A stretch of 64,000 nucleotides of DNA from Tomocerus qinae (GCA_020055645.1 CM034549.1:33007930-33071929), one strand, 5' to 3'; positions 26,501-38,906 are shown, numbered from the stretch's first letter. Numbers and translations are program-made. The notes: generated by a model from the sequence alone, not told the origin.

Positions 26501-28630
26501 TTTGTGACAGATTCCTTTAGTGAAGGTTCCTTAGATAAAATTCGGTACAAGATCAGATAGGGCAATGTAAGAAGAGCGAGCAGGAGTTCCTTTAGTTTGT
26601 CAAATCAGACAGCTTCTTCATAATCTGATTAACTGTCAAGTTAAAAGCGGGCTTTGATTTGATTAGTCTGGGTTTAATTGCACGTCTAAATGCATCTTAA
26701 TTGCAGTTAACCAGAATCATTTCCCATGAAAGAAGATCTTCAAAGGAGAACATCTCTAATGGTCTAATGCCGTTTCCCTCTCTAGCTGTCCTTAGCAAGA
26801 AGAATATATATTAGTCCCCTCTTAGCAAGAATAATACCTGTACATTCTAATGTCATGTTTCCCTTTACGTATGTAGATAAATTATAAATATCTGTAGCTA
26901 CTCCAAAGGTAAGACTTCTAAGAACTCCATGACAAAATTTCTCTTAAATTCAACTTATTAGCAGCCAGAAAAGGACCAAAGCCAGAGTTCATTGATGTTC
27001 ATCTTGAATTTTCAACGAATCTCTTAAGAAAGGTCCTCAGTTTCTGCATGCACTCTTCAAAGTACATCAAATAATAATCGTCACCGTCTAAGACGAATTC
27101 ATTACTAGATTCTACTGCAAAGAAGAATCGAAGAGCGCACTTTACTTATAACTTAAAAGCATTAGGTCATAGGTCATTTCATATTCTGTTATAACTTTGG
27201 GTAACAGGAACAAAAAATAGTTTTAACAATTAAGCGACAAAATTAAGCCAATTTTAAGTTTGAACGTTGCATGAAATAAGATAATGATACAAATTGAATG
27301 GATAAAATGTTTTGGCAAGTGTTGGGTTGCAGGAGAGAAAAATCAGGTTAAAAATATCTCGTATACTTATTCGCTTGAAGAATCATCAGCAGGATACTTT
27401 GTAATTTTCCGGATTCTTGGTAGTTGAATCCAACCCCCTGGTACCAGCGACAGACTCAGAGGGATAACATGAAAGAGTGTATAAAAAGATGTCGTTTACG
27501 TTTACAGATAAGTAGCTGTTTGCGGAGGCTGAGTGGCTGTAACAGCATCATAAGGCCTTGCGTTTCTCATGGGACAAGGTGGATGTTGAACAAGGAAACT
27601 GAGATAGTAAACGAACGAAGGACATCAGAGAAAAGAGAGCCAAATGCCAAACCAAAGGAATCCAAGGGTAAACTGTGGAATATCTACAAGAAAAAATGAA
27701 AGCAGCCAGCTAATAATATCTGAAGCTTCAAAAGCTGTCGGCCGAGACAGCAAACCCAACCAAAGTCACAAGGGATAAAGTGTTTGGAGTAACAGTGCAT
27801 AAGGTAAAGCAGGTAAACTCAATAGTCACGTCAGAGAGAAAGACAACTCCATCGAGAAAGACAGTTACTCACTTCTGTCATGTTCTGTCTTCCAGTTAAA
27901 CAGAATCTAAACAGATCTATATCAGAGTAAAACTCCTTTTAAACTCTATACGAAAGAATCATTCAGCTTCTGTTAATGCTATATTGATCTGATCATAATT
28001 TAATTTTCTGATGGTCCCTTCTTTAGTGAGCAAAGTCACAGTCAATTTACCTAATCACAGCGGAAAATCAAATGAAGAGGAATAAACTGAAAATTGTTAT
28101 ACCAGAGGACGAGATATCAAAGGGAATTCCAAGAGTGAGCAAACATACTAAACCTGACCGCTCAAAATAGAACTCGAGCTACGTACGACGACTCAGGGGA
28201 GAGGAACACCAAGAATAAACAGAAAAGTTGGACAAAAATTTCTTTGATCATCCGTCTTCTACCAATGTGGACAAAGCTTATTGGCTCATTTCATTAATTG
28301 ATCATCACCATATCCATCTCACCACTCACTGCTGAAATTAAATCAAACACTTCACAGCATGAAAGAAAGAATCTCCCGTCTCCAGGACCTTTTTGTTCAT
28401 CATAATACAGGGTTAGTCATTTTAGACAGTATGGTATTTTTACAGGATTTTTACATTTTAATTTCATAAATTTTTTTTACAAATGCCTGTGATCAGTTCC
28501 TACTACTCCATTCTGTTTTCCCAGTAAGTCGAACGGTAAAGAGTTGGGGTAATGCTTGCAACCTCGGCGGCAATTCTTACCTTCAGTGCAGCAATGTTTT
28601 GAGCTCTGGTTTCGTAAATCTTAAATTAAG

Positions 28631-29483
28631 ATGGCCCGAAGGAAAATATTGCAATTGCCAAAATCTGGTATCTTTTTCCATCCTCAGGCCTGCCCAATGA
28701 CAGAAAGTAAGAGATCTTCAATTGACGTCTCCATTCGATGCAATTCAGCTATTCGTCCCCATTCGTCCTCATTCGTCCTCCTTCGTCCCCATTCGTCCGC
28801 ATTCGTCCTTATTCGTCCCCCCATTCGTCCTCTTTCTCCTCATTCGATCCAATTCAATCATTCGATCCAATTCAATCATTCGTCCGCATTCGTCCCCATT
28901 CGTCCCCATTCGTCCTCTTTCTCCTCATTCGATCCAATTCAATCATTCGTCCTCATTCGTCCGCATTCGTCCTCATTCGTCCGCATTCGTCCTCATTCGT
29001 CCGCATTCGTCCTCTTTAGTCCTCATTCGTCTCCAGTAACGCAGATAATTGAGGAGGATGGAGATAATTCAGAACAGCGAATTTTAACAAAAATAAATTC
29101 ACACAAGTCGACAACAACAAGACACGCTTTGCAATCAGGGGAAAGTCAAATGATAAGATATGTTTTTAAACGCAACAAATTTCGGCCTTATCGGTTGCAC
29201 ATCCTCCGAGCCCTTAAATCCTAGAATTCAGAAAGAGGAACGACTTCTGTCATCGAGCAGGCCTGCTGATGGAAAACGATGACAATTTTTGACAACTGAT
29301 TTCTTTTGGGGCAATCTTAAGTCAAGCTTCAAGGAAAGCAGAGATCAAGACGTTGCTGAACTGAAGGCAAGAATTCTCGCCGAGGTGCAAGAATTACCCT
29401 GATGCAACTCTTAGCGTTCGACTTAACATGGGAAATCCAATGGAAGAGTAGGAACAGGAACAGGTCACATAAAGCATTTGTAA
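28631..29483 (+). pseudogene. Mariner-like transposase remnant, catalytic core deleted
   Basis: After the minisatellite the frame reads ...IIEEDGDNSEQRILTKINSH, a Thr/Arg stretch, then MIRYVFKRNKFRPYRLH, which matches the end of the helix-turn-helix domain and the following HPY/RPYR linker of mariner-like transposases. A stop and a one-base frameshift follow near 29222. The next frame then gives FRKRNDFC and LLMENDDNF, typical of the family just before the catalytic domain, again ending in a stop near 29290. At 29352 the C-terminal motif AELKARILAEVQELP appears, then GTGTGHIKHL and the stop. The DDE/D catalytic segment between the last two blocks is absent. The ATG at 28631 and the 197-codon open frame include the repeat array and are not a functional start. 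Confidence 0.82.
28739..29035 (+). repeat. 10-bp minisatellite, CATTCGTCCN units
   Basis: About 25-30 units of CATTCGTCC plus a variable last base. They are interrupted by CTTTCTCCT variants and by a CATTCGATCCAATTCAAT higher-order unit. Because 10 is not a multiple of 3, all three forward frames read the same ten-residue peptide repeat (around SSxFVxIRPH) out of phase. That explains why overlapping open frames of 93 to 197 codons occur here. The array lies in the N-terminal transposase part of the mariner-like element and presumably expanded after insertion. Confidence 0.92.
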
Positions 29484-29694
29484 AATTTATGAAGTACTTG
29501 TTAAAATCCCATACTGTCTTAAATGACTAACCCTGTATATTGGTTAATCACTCAATTTATACCCTTACCACAAAATACGAGAAAAAATTGATTGCAAATG
29601 CAATTTAGTAGCTAAACTATACTTCCTAAACAAAACAGAATGCTATCGATTCTCCGATGGCTAATTTCAATTATTGGATAAGTCTCTATAAATG

Positions 29695-29937
29695 ATTTTC
29701 ACCAAGGCTGTATTGAGGGGGGGCATTGGGGGCAAATGCCCCGCCCCCCCCCCCGAAATCCAAGAAAAGGGGAAATTTTTTCTCAAAATACCAAAAAATT
29801 TCGCGCTTCGCGCGATTTTATGTGATTTTTAGGTTATTTTTGACTCATTTTAGACAAAATAAGCCAAAATTTTTCATTGTCCTATGATATCATTGCCCCC
29901 TCCGAAATCGACTTCTAAATACGGTACTGATTTTCAC
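29695..29937 (+). mobile_element. hAT-type MITE, copy C, with 8-bp target duplication
   Basis: The element proper is 29703-29929 (227 bp), starting CAAGGCTGTATTGAGG and ending CTAAATACGGTACTG. It is flanked by identical ATTTTCAC octamers (29695-29702 and 29930-29937). It shares with copy B a C run of 11, then GAAATCCAAGAAAA, AATTTCGCGCTTCGCGCGA and CCCCCTCCGAAA. It lies only 167 bp right of the mariner-like element. There is no coding capacity. Confidence 0.88.
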
Positions 29938-32900
29938 CATCTTGTGCTAAATATAGTATAATAAGAAATCTCTGCAGGATCTATGAATGATCCTTAGCTA
30001 CTTTGTGAATTATGTGTTGTGTAAAACAAACTATTGTTGAAAATCGTTTACTCTATTTTGCCAGGACATAATAAAACTATCAAGGTAACAGCAGGTATCA
30101 AAATAGGGAATACCAGGTAATAGATACTTGTGTTCTTCCTAATTGTCTTTAGGAAGTACATTGCAAAACAACTGCTTCTGTGCTTTGATCATTCATTAGT
30201 TTCCCCATTCCATGAATTATGCAAGTTTGGCTTAACACAAACCTGGTTTTTGTTATATAACTCTTAAAAATAATTGAGTGATATCTTCTAAGTCCCGACT
30301 CTATTATTTATTTCCCTGCTAAAGCTAACTAATTTCATATTATCATGAATACGCAAATGAATCGTAAGATTACATATTTTAAGAAGAACTTGGATTGGAT
30401 TCTCGTTTCAAATTCTAAATGACTAGGTGGAAAGTTGAGAAAAAAATCGTATATCACTTAGGATTGTTCACAATTTATTTAATTCCCTACAACCCCCAAC
30501 AGATACTACCTTTCCGATTTCTGCGTATAAGATACATCATTCATTTTTCCAATTACAATAATGAAAGCTGGAGACGATTTTTCGTATTAAAAATACTTTA
30601 TTATTTGCTCTACTACTTATACCTTAGGCTAGAAGTGAAAATTCCTTGAACTTGTTATCTACTCAGTCTACTTTCGGATATACATAACTCTCTATACTCT
30701 GAAATGGAGGGGGAGATTCGATGAAATCGTCTATTAATAAAGCTTAAATTCAGGATTGAATTAAAAAATCTCTGTTGTAGAGGGCCTTGGTACTTACGTT
30801 TCCGGAGAATTCTATCATCTGATGATTAAGACTGAATTTCGTGAACAGATGAAAAAGTTTCTATGTAAATCGGAAATGTCTTCCTCTATCCTTTTATATT
30901 TACCATTTTTATAAAAATGCTTTTGATCAGAATCAGATACTTGCGATAATGCAGTTCAAATCTATGACATGTAAATGTACGATTTTTTGTCTTCATTGTG
31001 CCGAGGACGTTGTCTGAACACTAAATGATGGACATTCCATTCATAATATAGGACTTAAATATTTTTATTACACTTTATCAATTAAAACTTGATCCAAACC
31101 GTGTCTGTTGCATGTAAATAAATATACCACTCGAAATTACCAAATATTCCTTTGAAAATTCAATTCTCTTTAGCAGTGACAGCGACAATGCGAATTACAC
31201 ACAGTACGGTTACTGTATTCAAGATTACTCCCACACTAAGAGAATATCCAGTGAAAACTTTAGCCTCTGGCAAGGAAATGAAGAGACAATAATATAATAG
31301 TAAATAGTATACGACAATGATGTAAATGGAGAAAAATGTGAAAGGAAATTCAGCGTTATTCATTCAGCTAGGTTTACACGAGCTTCAGTATGTAGCAGAT
31401 TACACTCGTATATAAAAGTAGTTTAGCATACGTAACATGAAGGTAGTTCTCATACATAATAAGATATGGCGGAATAAAGAGCTAAAGCTTAAAAATGAAA
31501 AGATGAGGAAAAGAAGGGTATCTAGAGACAAGATAAGTTCTCTGACGAGGGCAGAGGAAAGCTGAATCAAGCCAAGCAAGTCGAATGGAAATGTTAAGTT
31601 GAAAATGTATTTTTGCTCCGGAACAATTTCCTTTTGCATAATCTTCTTTGTGGCTTAAGACCGTTTTAATTTCCTATGAATCCAAACAAAAGTCGAAATG
31701 AAAAAGGCCAATGTATCTAATGCACATCACATTACATAATAAAGGAGACAACATAACAGTTCACTTCTCTTCTATTACTACAAATCTACTCTTCTGTTCC
31801 GTTTTACGAGTTGAGCTGATGTAAGTCTCACTGAATGACTGACTGATTCATCTACTATGCTAACAATTCATATCTCTAATACCTACATCCCAGCTCCACT
31901 TGGATTGACATGGTAAATAAGGCAACTTCATTTCAAAGTGCTACTGTTGAAATATATCTACCATACTTCCCTGCCTATAGCCCGGCACCAACTATTATCT
32001 CCTAAACTGGAAGAGTGTCTTTAGTCTTACCTTATTCACTATCTATATCTCGTATCTCCCCTTTACTTGGGCTTACAATTTGAAAATATGGTAATATAGA
32101 ATTTTTCTGTAACAGTCGTTCTTATTGTTAGCCACTTTCATTTTGACATGCAAAGTAAAAGTGAATATGCTGCAAACAGTCTTTCAAGTCAACGGAGAAT
32201 CTTCTTCAATCCGATTTCTTCTTTATTCTTCGAAGCTCTGCTATTCCAAAGGGCAGTCGCTAAGTCCTGACTCTGTTACACAAGAAACTGATTAGCTTAA
32301 CTTCTACTGAACTCAAATGGACTTTATATTCCGACAATATATTCCCATGTATTTGATTCTTAGATATTTATGATTTTCTTTGAGTTGCTCTGCTCAACTT
32401 TTTTAAATACATTATGTGTGGTACCTGTAATGATTTATTGTTGTACAAAATGTTGTTTTTCAGGAAGTTAATGTAATGAGAGGAAAATTACTCCGAATGA
32501 CTTCCAAAAAAGGCTGATTTGAAAACAGACATAAAATGCTACAATTAAATTGATTTTCCTAATAAAAATCTCAAATTCGTGGAAGATTTGGAATTTATTT
32601 GAACATACTTCTTTCAAGTTTGGATTTTTCCGAAGTAAAAAAAACAGAAGGTCCAAAAAAGAGATACTACTAAGACATGGCCACAAAAAATCGCCAATAC
32701 ATGACATAAATTGTTTTACAAAGAATGTATGAATACAATAAGAGTGAATGTACAACAATGGTAAAGGTCTTCTTACCATTTCAAATTTGTGTAGAGATTC
32801 TCTTGAAGGTTCTTTGCGAATAAATGATATGATCCCCTTTTTCATACGTAGTCTGCGAAATTCTTAATAGGTATATGTAATGGATGTACTATATGTAAGG

Positions 32901-35344
32901 ATATGACAATGAATTATCTGCGAGGTAATGCTTACTAGGTTGGGAGGAGTATATAGCATGATGTTCACCTTTCGATTGCAAAAGTTAAGCAGCCAGTTAG
33001 CTTGAACATACTTATGCTTATGAGTTTCCATCCTCCGGCTTAGGAAAGTTCAAAGAAAAATTGGGCAGAGAGATAGGGAATGAAAAGAATAAAATAGTAA
33101 CAAAGGGCAAAAAGAAAATCGCATAAAGGATCAAGTGAGGGAATAAGAGAAGATTGATATCGTTTATGCCTAACTACCTAGCTGAATAAATTCAAGTTGT
33201 TGACTTACCGACTGATATGACATGAGTGACTTGTTGTTAGGTTTCTCATTTTCTAAGGCTTTTCTACTAAGATTTATGCTTAAAGCATACTCAAATTAAA
33301 AGTACCTACTATTTAACGTACATATATATCCACCTAAGAGGCATAAGTAGAATACTTATATAACTATACCATAGAATACCTACTATAGCCATACACAGAT
33401 TTAGAATTGTAATAAACCCTTTCACATATTATTTCCTTGTTGCCAGTCTTCTTGCTTGAAATGGCAAATGTACTATACCATAATTTTGACGTATAAAGTG
33501 CATATTATACCTATTATATTATTTACTCTCACAATAGTTCCAAATCGTATTATTAACACACTTATTGCGACTTACCCTTATCTTCATTGATAGACTCGTT
33601 ACTTAATTAAAGTATACGCTGAAAATAAGATTAATATATAAAGAATGTATATTGATACTTTCCTCTTCTAATAATAGCACCTGTGGGTAGTACTAGTAAA
33701 TAATATCTAAAAAATCTGCTTATCGAAGTACCCTACTAATGCACCTTGGTAAGAAATGAGAATAAAAATGCTTCTGCAATGTTAAATATTTGAGATTTCA
33801 ATAAAACAATTTTATATTACCACTATCATCAAGTACATTATAATACATTGTAATAATATATAATAACATACATTATAATATATCATCTATCATATGATTA
33901 CTAATCTCACCCATGTAATATTAGTCAGCGGGCCAGTTACTACTTATTAGTTAGATGAATTATTTGGTATGCGTATTTCATATTACGTCTGCATTTCAGT
34001 TTTAGTGTATTGTACCCCATAAATTAAACCCATGTAGCACACCTTAGGGAATTTAGAACAATTTAGGGGAACTTTGACGAATTTAGACGAATTTAGACGA
34101 ATTTAGACAAACAGCTTAACTAGATCTAATTCGTTTTTATGGTCTCGGATTCGTTACATTGTGGTCTAAAAATGGTCTTCATTTATAAAATGGCAATGCT
34201 TCTTATAGCTAAGTCGAGATTACTGGAAATAGTGCATGAAACTAATACATTTCGGCTCTCCCTACAAGATATACATACAGAGATAGAAAGGTGCATAGGC
34301 ATATGTAGGTAAAATGGCTTTATCAAGTCTATTGTACAATGATAATTTATAGAGATATTTCACAAAATATTGTGGCACATCAAAGACGTTGGGCGGGTCT
34401 CTTAATATGTTCTGTGTTTATTACATGTGACAGGTTTGGAGTCCGATTCCGTCCTATGTCCCAAATTTGTACGATTCCTGAGATTCAGAGGCTAGATGAT
34501 GTGAAACTGTAAGACCACATTCTTGTCAACAAGGAGATCACGTCCTCTCTATGGTTTGCAAGAAACTTCCGGAACAGTATTTAATGTTGAGTGCTCTGAA
34601 ACAGATGTGACGCTGTGGAACTTGCATGAGATTTTCATGAGACCAATGAAACCATGAAAATTGAACAGATGGTTGGGAAAACATAATTTCATACCAGGTG
34701 TTTATATTTATATGCTTTACATACTTGTCTGGTACATAGAGTATACATACTTGTCATAAGAATATTATAATTCAATCGTAGCTTCACGAAAGTCACATCT
34801 ATAGTGTTCGTTTGACAGAATTAGAGAAAATTTCCATGTCTGTTTATTATGCTTAAACATACACATCTTGTGTGCAACCGTGGGCTATTGTATGTACATT
34901 TACTCACACAGCAGGCCACTAAAACATCTTTGCAATCCAACTGAGTATTGATTTTCAGGGAGGGTTAGAGAATCAGCGCTTTTCTTTGAATATGATGACA
35001 TTAGATTTTTTACAGACAAGCCAAAAGCAGACAGATTGTAAACACAAGTTCAATATTAAGTAGTTTGATCTTAGAGTCTGCCTGCTTTAGAATATTTAAC
35101 TAACCTTTGCTTTAGTTACAGTACTGAATTGCACATACTGTCAATTTTGTATATACTAGAGAGTTACAGCACAAACAGATCTTTATTGTAGAAGAAATTC
35201 CCAACTCATGTTGTACGCACACTTAGACAAAGATTATTTATGCAATTAAGGGAACATAACTGCCAATTGTTTCAGTGCCTGTTTACATTGTTAAGAAATA
35301 AATGCATTGTGGATCTCGCTCTGATCTCGTAACCCTTCCTAACA
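29938..35344. other. Intergenic DNA upstream of MTMR9
   Basis: No supported gene. It contains a short 10-bp tandem repeat at 34076-34107 and an AT-dinucleotide-rich stretch near 33830-33900. A slightly less AT-rich block at about 34420-34700 might be untranslated exon of the gene downstream, but no splice sites could be tied to it. The open frames at 30419-30649, 31160-31639 and 32468-32845 are Ile/Phe/Leu/Tyr-rich translations of AT-rich DNA. The last part, from about 35280, is presumably promoter and 5' UTR of MTMR9. No convincing TATA box was chosen. Confidence 0.4.
34076..34107 (+). repeat. Short tandem repeat, GACGAATTTA x3
   Basis: Three exact 10-bp units plus a partial fourth. The GACGAAT core is the reverse complement of the ATTCGTC core in the minisatellite at 28739-29035, which also has a 10-bp period. 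Confidence 0.85.
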
Positions 35345-38300
35345 ATGGAGTTCATAGAGCTTATTAAAGCTCCTAAAGTAGACAATGTTACTTTAAGGAG
35401 AAGTTTATTTCCTAATTTAGAAGGCACTTTATGCATCACAGGACATCATTTGATCCTTTCATCGCGGAAAGAAGATGCCGAAGAGTTATGGGTAAACAGC
35501 AAATGATTCTTACTCTCGATATTCAGGGATATGTCAAATTATTTAAAATTGAAATATTTTTTGAAAATTTAGCTGTTACATCGGAATGTGGATGTAGTAG
35601 AGCGAAAACCCTCGACCTTTGGAGGTGGAACGTTAACAGTAAAATGCAAGGATTTTTCAGTTGTTCATTTCGACATAAGCACAACCGATGAGTTCAATAA
35701 CGTTGCCGATTCTATTGAAGCGTTGTCTAATATTGGTAACATGACTTTTAAAGATACAGAGCTAAATGATTATTTTAATATCTGGTTTGATACATTATTG
35801 TATATTATGAATCCAGATGTTCCAAGTCTTCTTTATCCGTTTTTCTACCGACCTATGTACACAATAGTGGAAGACGGCTGGACCGCATTTTCCACTGAAG
35901 CCGAATTCTCAAAATTAATTCTTAAGTCAGAGGATTGGCGTATAAGTCATGTTAACAGAAATTATAAGGTATTTTATACAATAATACCTACATTTTTAGT
36001 TTTTAGAATCCTTCTTTCCAAAGATGCATTGTTTCATGTCCATTTTAGGTTTGCAGTTCTTATCCGTCATCTGTAGTGGTACCGAAGTGTATCTCAGATG
36101 AGGAAATTGTAGCAGCCGCTGGTTTTCGGCAAGGGGGGCGTTTTCCTGTTCTCTGCTACCGCCACGAAAATGGGTCTGTACTCCTTCGGAGTGGCCAACC
36201 TCTAGTTGGGCCAAGTGGAAAACGGTGTAAAGAAGATGAGCGTTTAATCAACGCTGTCTTAGGGCCTGGAAAGCGGGGTTATATCATTGACACTAGAGCC
36301 CAAACTTTAGCACAGACTGCAAAGGTGAGACTTAGGAAATGACTTGTTAACATAAGAAGCGAGCATGGCAGGTGCTGTTATCTTATAATGTTTATCAGGG
36401 TGGGGAATGAGGCAGTAAATTATTGATATGCAATGCCCTTGCAATTTCATCAGTTTCAGTTTATTATTATTAAAGTTAATCTTCTCATTGTTATTTTTGG
36501 TATAGATGTCCCCTGTTACGCAGTTTTTCATTTTGACTGTTTCTTTTCCTATTGTGAACCAAATCTAAGACATACCTTTAGTTAATAGGAAGGGCTCTCG
36601 GCTCTCACTCAGTTTAGTTACAGTATTATTATTATTTATTTTCCAATAGTATAAACATTACTTGCCAGTTTATTTGTATGCATTTAATATGATTTAGTAC
36701 TTTCAGTTATTGTCTTTCGATGATATTATTGCAATGAGAATCAGAATAATCAGAAATCATTATTTCTAAAATCGGTTGTTGTACAAAGAGAGGATCTTTA
36801 AGTATTAGGTTAATCAGAAAAAGAAACGAAAGAGTGGCAGTATTCCCAGACCAATAATAATTGATGTTAGATGTTACTCCTCTATCTATATGTCTATGAA
36901 TAGCTACTTTATAAATTGTACCCACTATCCATTTATTTAGTTTGATTTTACACTCAGTTTTCACTACCTACTGTTTCTTATTGTTTCTTTTTGATCGGTT
37001 GTGCTGATGTTAATTTGGTTGAATGGCTTTCTTGGTTGGTGGGCTTTGTCTTGTGCGTGCAACCATAAAATCCACATGTAAGAATATACAAAGTATGAAT
37101 ACAACAACTGGGGTAGTGATTTCTGAGTTACTAAATTAGCCGAATTGGATATGGGTGGCAATTCAGGTTATATTTGATTGGCAGTCCCGTGGTGGAGGCT
37201 TCGAGCTGGAGATTCACTACCCTCAGTGGCGACGAGTTCACAAACCCATTGACAGACATCACGTACTCCTGGATTCCTTATCTAAACTCATAGAAGGTAA
37301 ACCAACTCATCTCAAAAATCCAGTCTTCCGATGTGTATTTCAACTTTACAAGCTATAATTGTTTAAATTGACTTTTTTATTCTTGAAACAGCCTGCAACG
37401 AAACCTCATGCACAATGGATAAATGGTTAAGCAGGTTAGAATCGTGCAATTGGTTAGCACACGTTCGAGATACGCTTAATTGTGCTTGTCTAGTCGCGCA
37501 ATGTCTTGATCAGGTAAAATAATTGTTCATCCTTAAAAGTTTTAAAATTCAAAACTTCTGCTTTACTGATTTTTTAAAATAAATTTTTCAGGAGAGTCTT
37601 TCAGTTTTAGCTCATGGATCTGACGGAACGGATACAACTTTGGCAGTAACATCTCTAACGCAAATTATCTTGAATCCAAATTGTAGAAGCATTTTGGGTT
37701 TCGAAGTATGAATTACAGAATTGTATACTATTTTTTACATTGTATTTGTCACAATGAGCAGAAGACATTTAAATGCATTTTTTGGCAGGCTCTGATTGAG
37801 CGTGAATGGCTCCAAGGCGGTTATCCTTTCGGAAGCAGACATTTTAAATCTTGTTACGCTTACACAGCCTCAGCCGTTAAAAATCCTAAAAAGAAATACG
37901 CACCGACATTCCTATTATTTATCGATTGTGTATGGCAACTTTTTACGCAATTTCCTTGTAGTTTTGAGTTCACGGAGCATTTCATGGTTACCCTGCTTCA
38001 GCATTCTTATGCGTCTCAGTTTGGTAAGACATTCTTAATACAAGTTTGAAATATAGTCAATAACTATACAATTTTCTTAACTGTACTTGGTTGTACGTAT
38101 ACTTGATACAGGTACATTCCTATGTGACAATATCTCAGAACGGGAAGAACAGCAACTCATGACAAAGACAGTAAGTCTCTGGTCCCACATTAATCGGCCT
38201 GAAGTTATCCACACATTCATGAATCCCGTATACGAGCCGAACTCCAAAGTTATTTGGCCATCCGTTGCGCCAGTTAGTCTCGTAAGAAACTCGATCATAC

Positions 38301-38562
38301 TCTCATCTATACATTCAATGCTTCTGTTTGTTATCACTTGTAATTTTTTCTTTATCTGCAGTGTCTGTGGTCAGGTCTTTACCTTCGCTGGGTAGTAGAT
38401 CAGTCGCCAACCAAAGATACATGGAACGCCATTGCAGAAATGAAGGAGAAAGAGAAGGAAATGAAAAGACAAGCAATTAAACTCCGAAAGCAGCTGATAG
38501 AAATGGAGAAGGCCCTGAGTGCTAAGAAATCAGTTAGTTCGCCTTCCTCCCAGCCCACTTGA
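35345..38562 (+). CDS. MTMR9: Myotubularin-related protein 9 (catalytically inactive), 10 exons
   Basis: Exons: 35345-35491, 35573-35735, 35817-35968, 36049-36324, 37185-37296, 37392-37513, 37592-37705, 37789-38023, 38112-38281 and 38362-38562. All introns are GT-AG with compatible phases, and all but the fourth (860 bp) are about 78-95 bp. The joined frame is 563 residues (human MTMR9 is about 549) and aligns end to end with that family from MEFIELIKAPKVDNV onward. Residues ~1-115 form the PH-GRAM domain (EGTLCITGHHLILSS). Residues ~120-510 form the myotubularin phosphatase fold, with YPFFYRPM, GGRFPVL, RSGQPL, KRGYIIDTR, HYPQWRR and WPSVAP. The last ~45 residues are a Lys/Glu-rich coiled coil. 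The catalytic loop reads HGSDGTDTT, so the essential Cys is Gly333 and the Arg is Thr339: a pseudophosphatase. Family members bind and stimulate active myotubularins (MTMR6/7/8 types) on PI3P and PI(3,5)P2 membranes through the coiled coil. The start matches the family and no earlier exon is needed. Confidence 0.97.
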
Positions 38563-38906
38563 CCTGCACATGCCGCATTAAACTAAATACAAATGATTCA
38601 CATTAAGCAAAAATGATTCACATTAAGGATAAGCGCTTCAGAGTGCACTTATTGAAAAAACTTCTTATGTAATTACGTCATGCCTCTAAGCTATTCATTC
38701 CGCAGAAAATTATAGCTGACTAATTAAAGCTTAGGGAATAGCCGAATGAACCAAAGCTTTATTTTCATGTTAGTCTCATTACGTACATTAATTAAAATCA
38801 ATTTTTATCACTCCCTTCATACTAACTAGCTAATTAGATATCACCTGCATAAATTGTATCCATGTAAAGAGCATGAAGTTTGCTAGAAGATCTGTTGAAG
38901 AGATTT

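Larger units (their letters stand above)
22075..28407. other. Intergenic or intronic DNA with no supported gene
   Basis: About 6.3 kb of AT-rich DNA. It contains a diverged repeat pair (22670-22750 and 23511-23592). A TATA-like sequence (ACTTATAAAACTTGG) near 25465 precedes a 110-codon open frame at 25520-25852 that lacks any recognisable protein features. A less AT-rich stretch at about 27420-28320 has a 91-codon open frame (27424-27699) rich in Arg/Lys/Cys. It is followed by frames full of stops and might be a decayed transposon. Nothing here is named with confidence. Confidence 0.4.
28408..29535 (+). mobile_element. Gutted mariner-like (IS630-Tc1-mariner) element
   Basis: The element is flanked by TA on both sides (28406-28407 and 29536-29537). 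Terminal inverted repeats of about 80 bp begin CAGGGTTAGTCATTT and share GACAGTATGG, CATAAATTT and ACAAATGC. Only 1,128 bp lie between the ends, and much of that is a 10-bp minisatellite (28739-29035). Recognisable transposase fragments remain: a helix-turn-helix part, an RPYR motif, and the very C-terminus ending GHIKHL before TAA at 29481-29483. The DDE/D catalytic middle is missing. It is therefore a dead copy that at most could move using another element's enzyme. TA duplications and the CAGGGT start are diagnostic of the superfamily. Confidence 0.9.

Noticed and set aside
27424..27699. 91-codon Arg/Lys/Cys-rich open frame
   Set aside because: No recognisable motif, no splice signals that extend it and stop-rich sequence after it. 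It may be a decayed transposon but cannot be named.
28739..29035. CRISPR-like array
   Set aside because: Units are 10 bp without unique spacers, in a eukaryotic transposon; it is a minisatellite.
28631..29224. 197-codon open frame as a novel repetitive protein
   Set aside because: Most of it is the 10-bp minisatellite, which keeps every frame open. The remainder is a mariner-like transposase fragment ending in a stop and frameshift.
32468..32845. 125-codon minus-strand open frame
   Set aside because: Phe/Ile/Leu/Lys-rich translation of AT-rich DNA, overlapped by an open frame on the other strand, with no domain.
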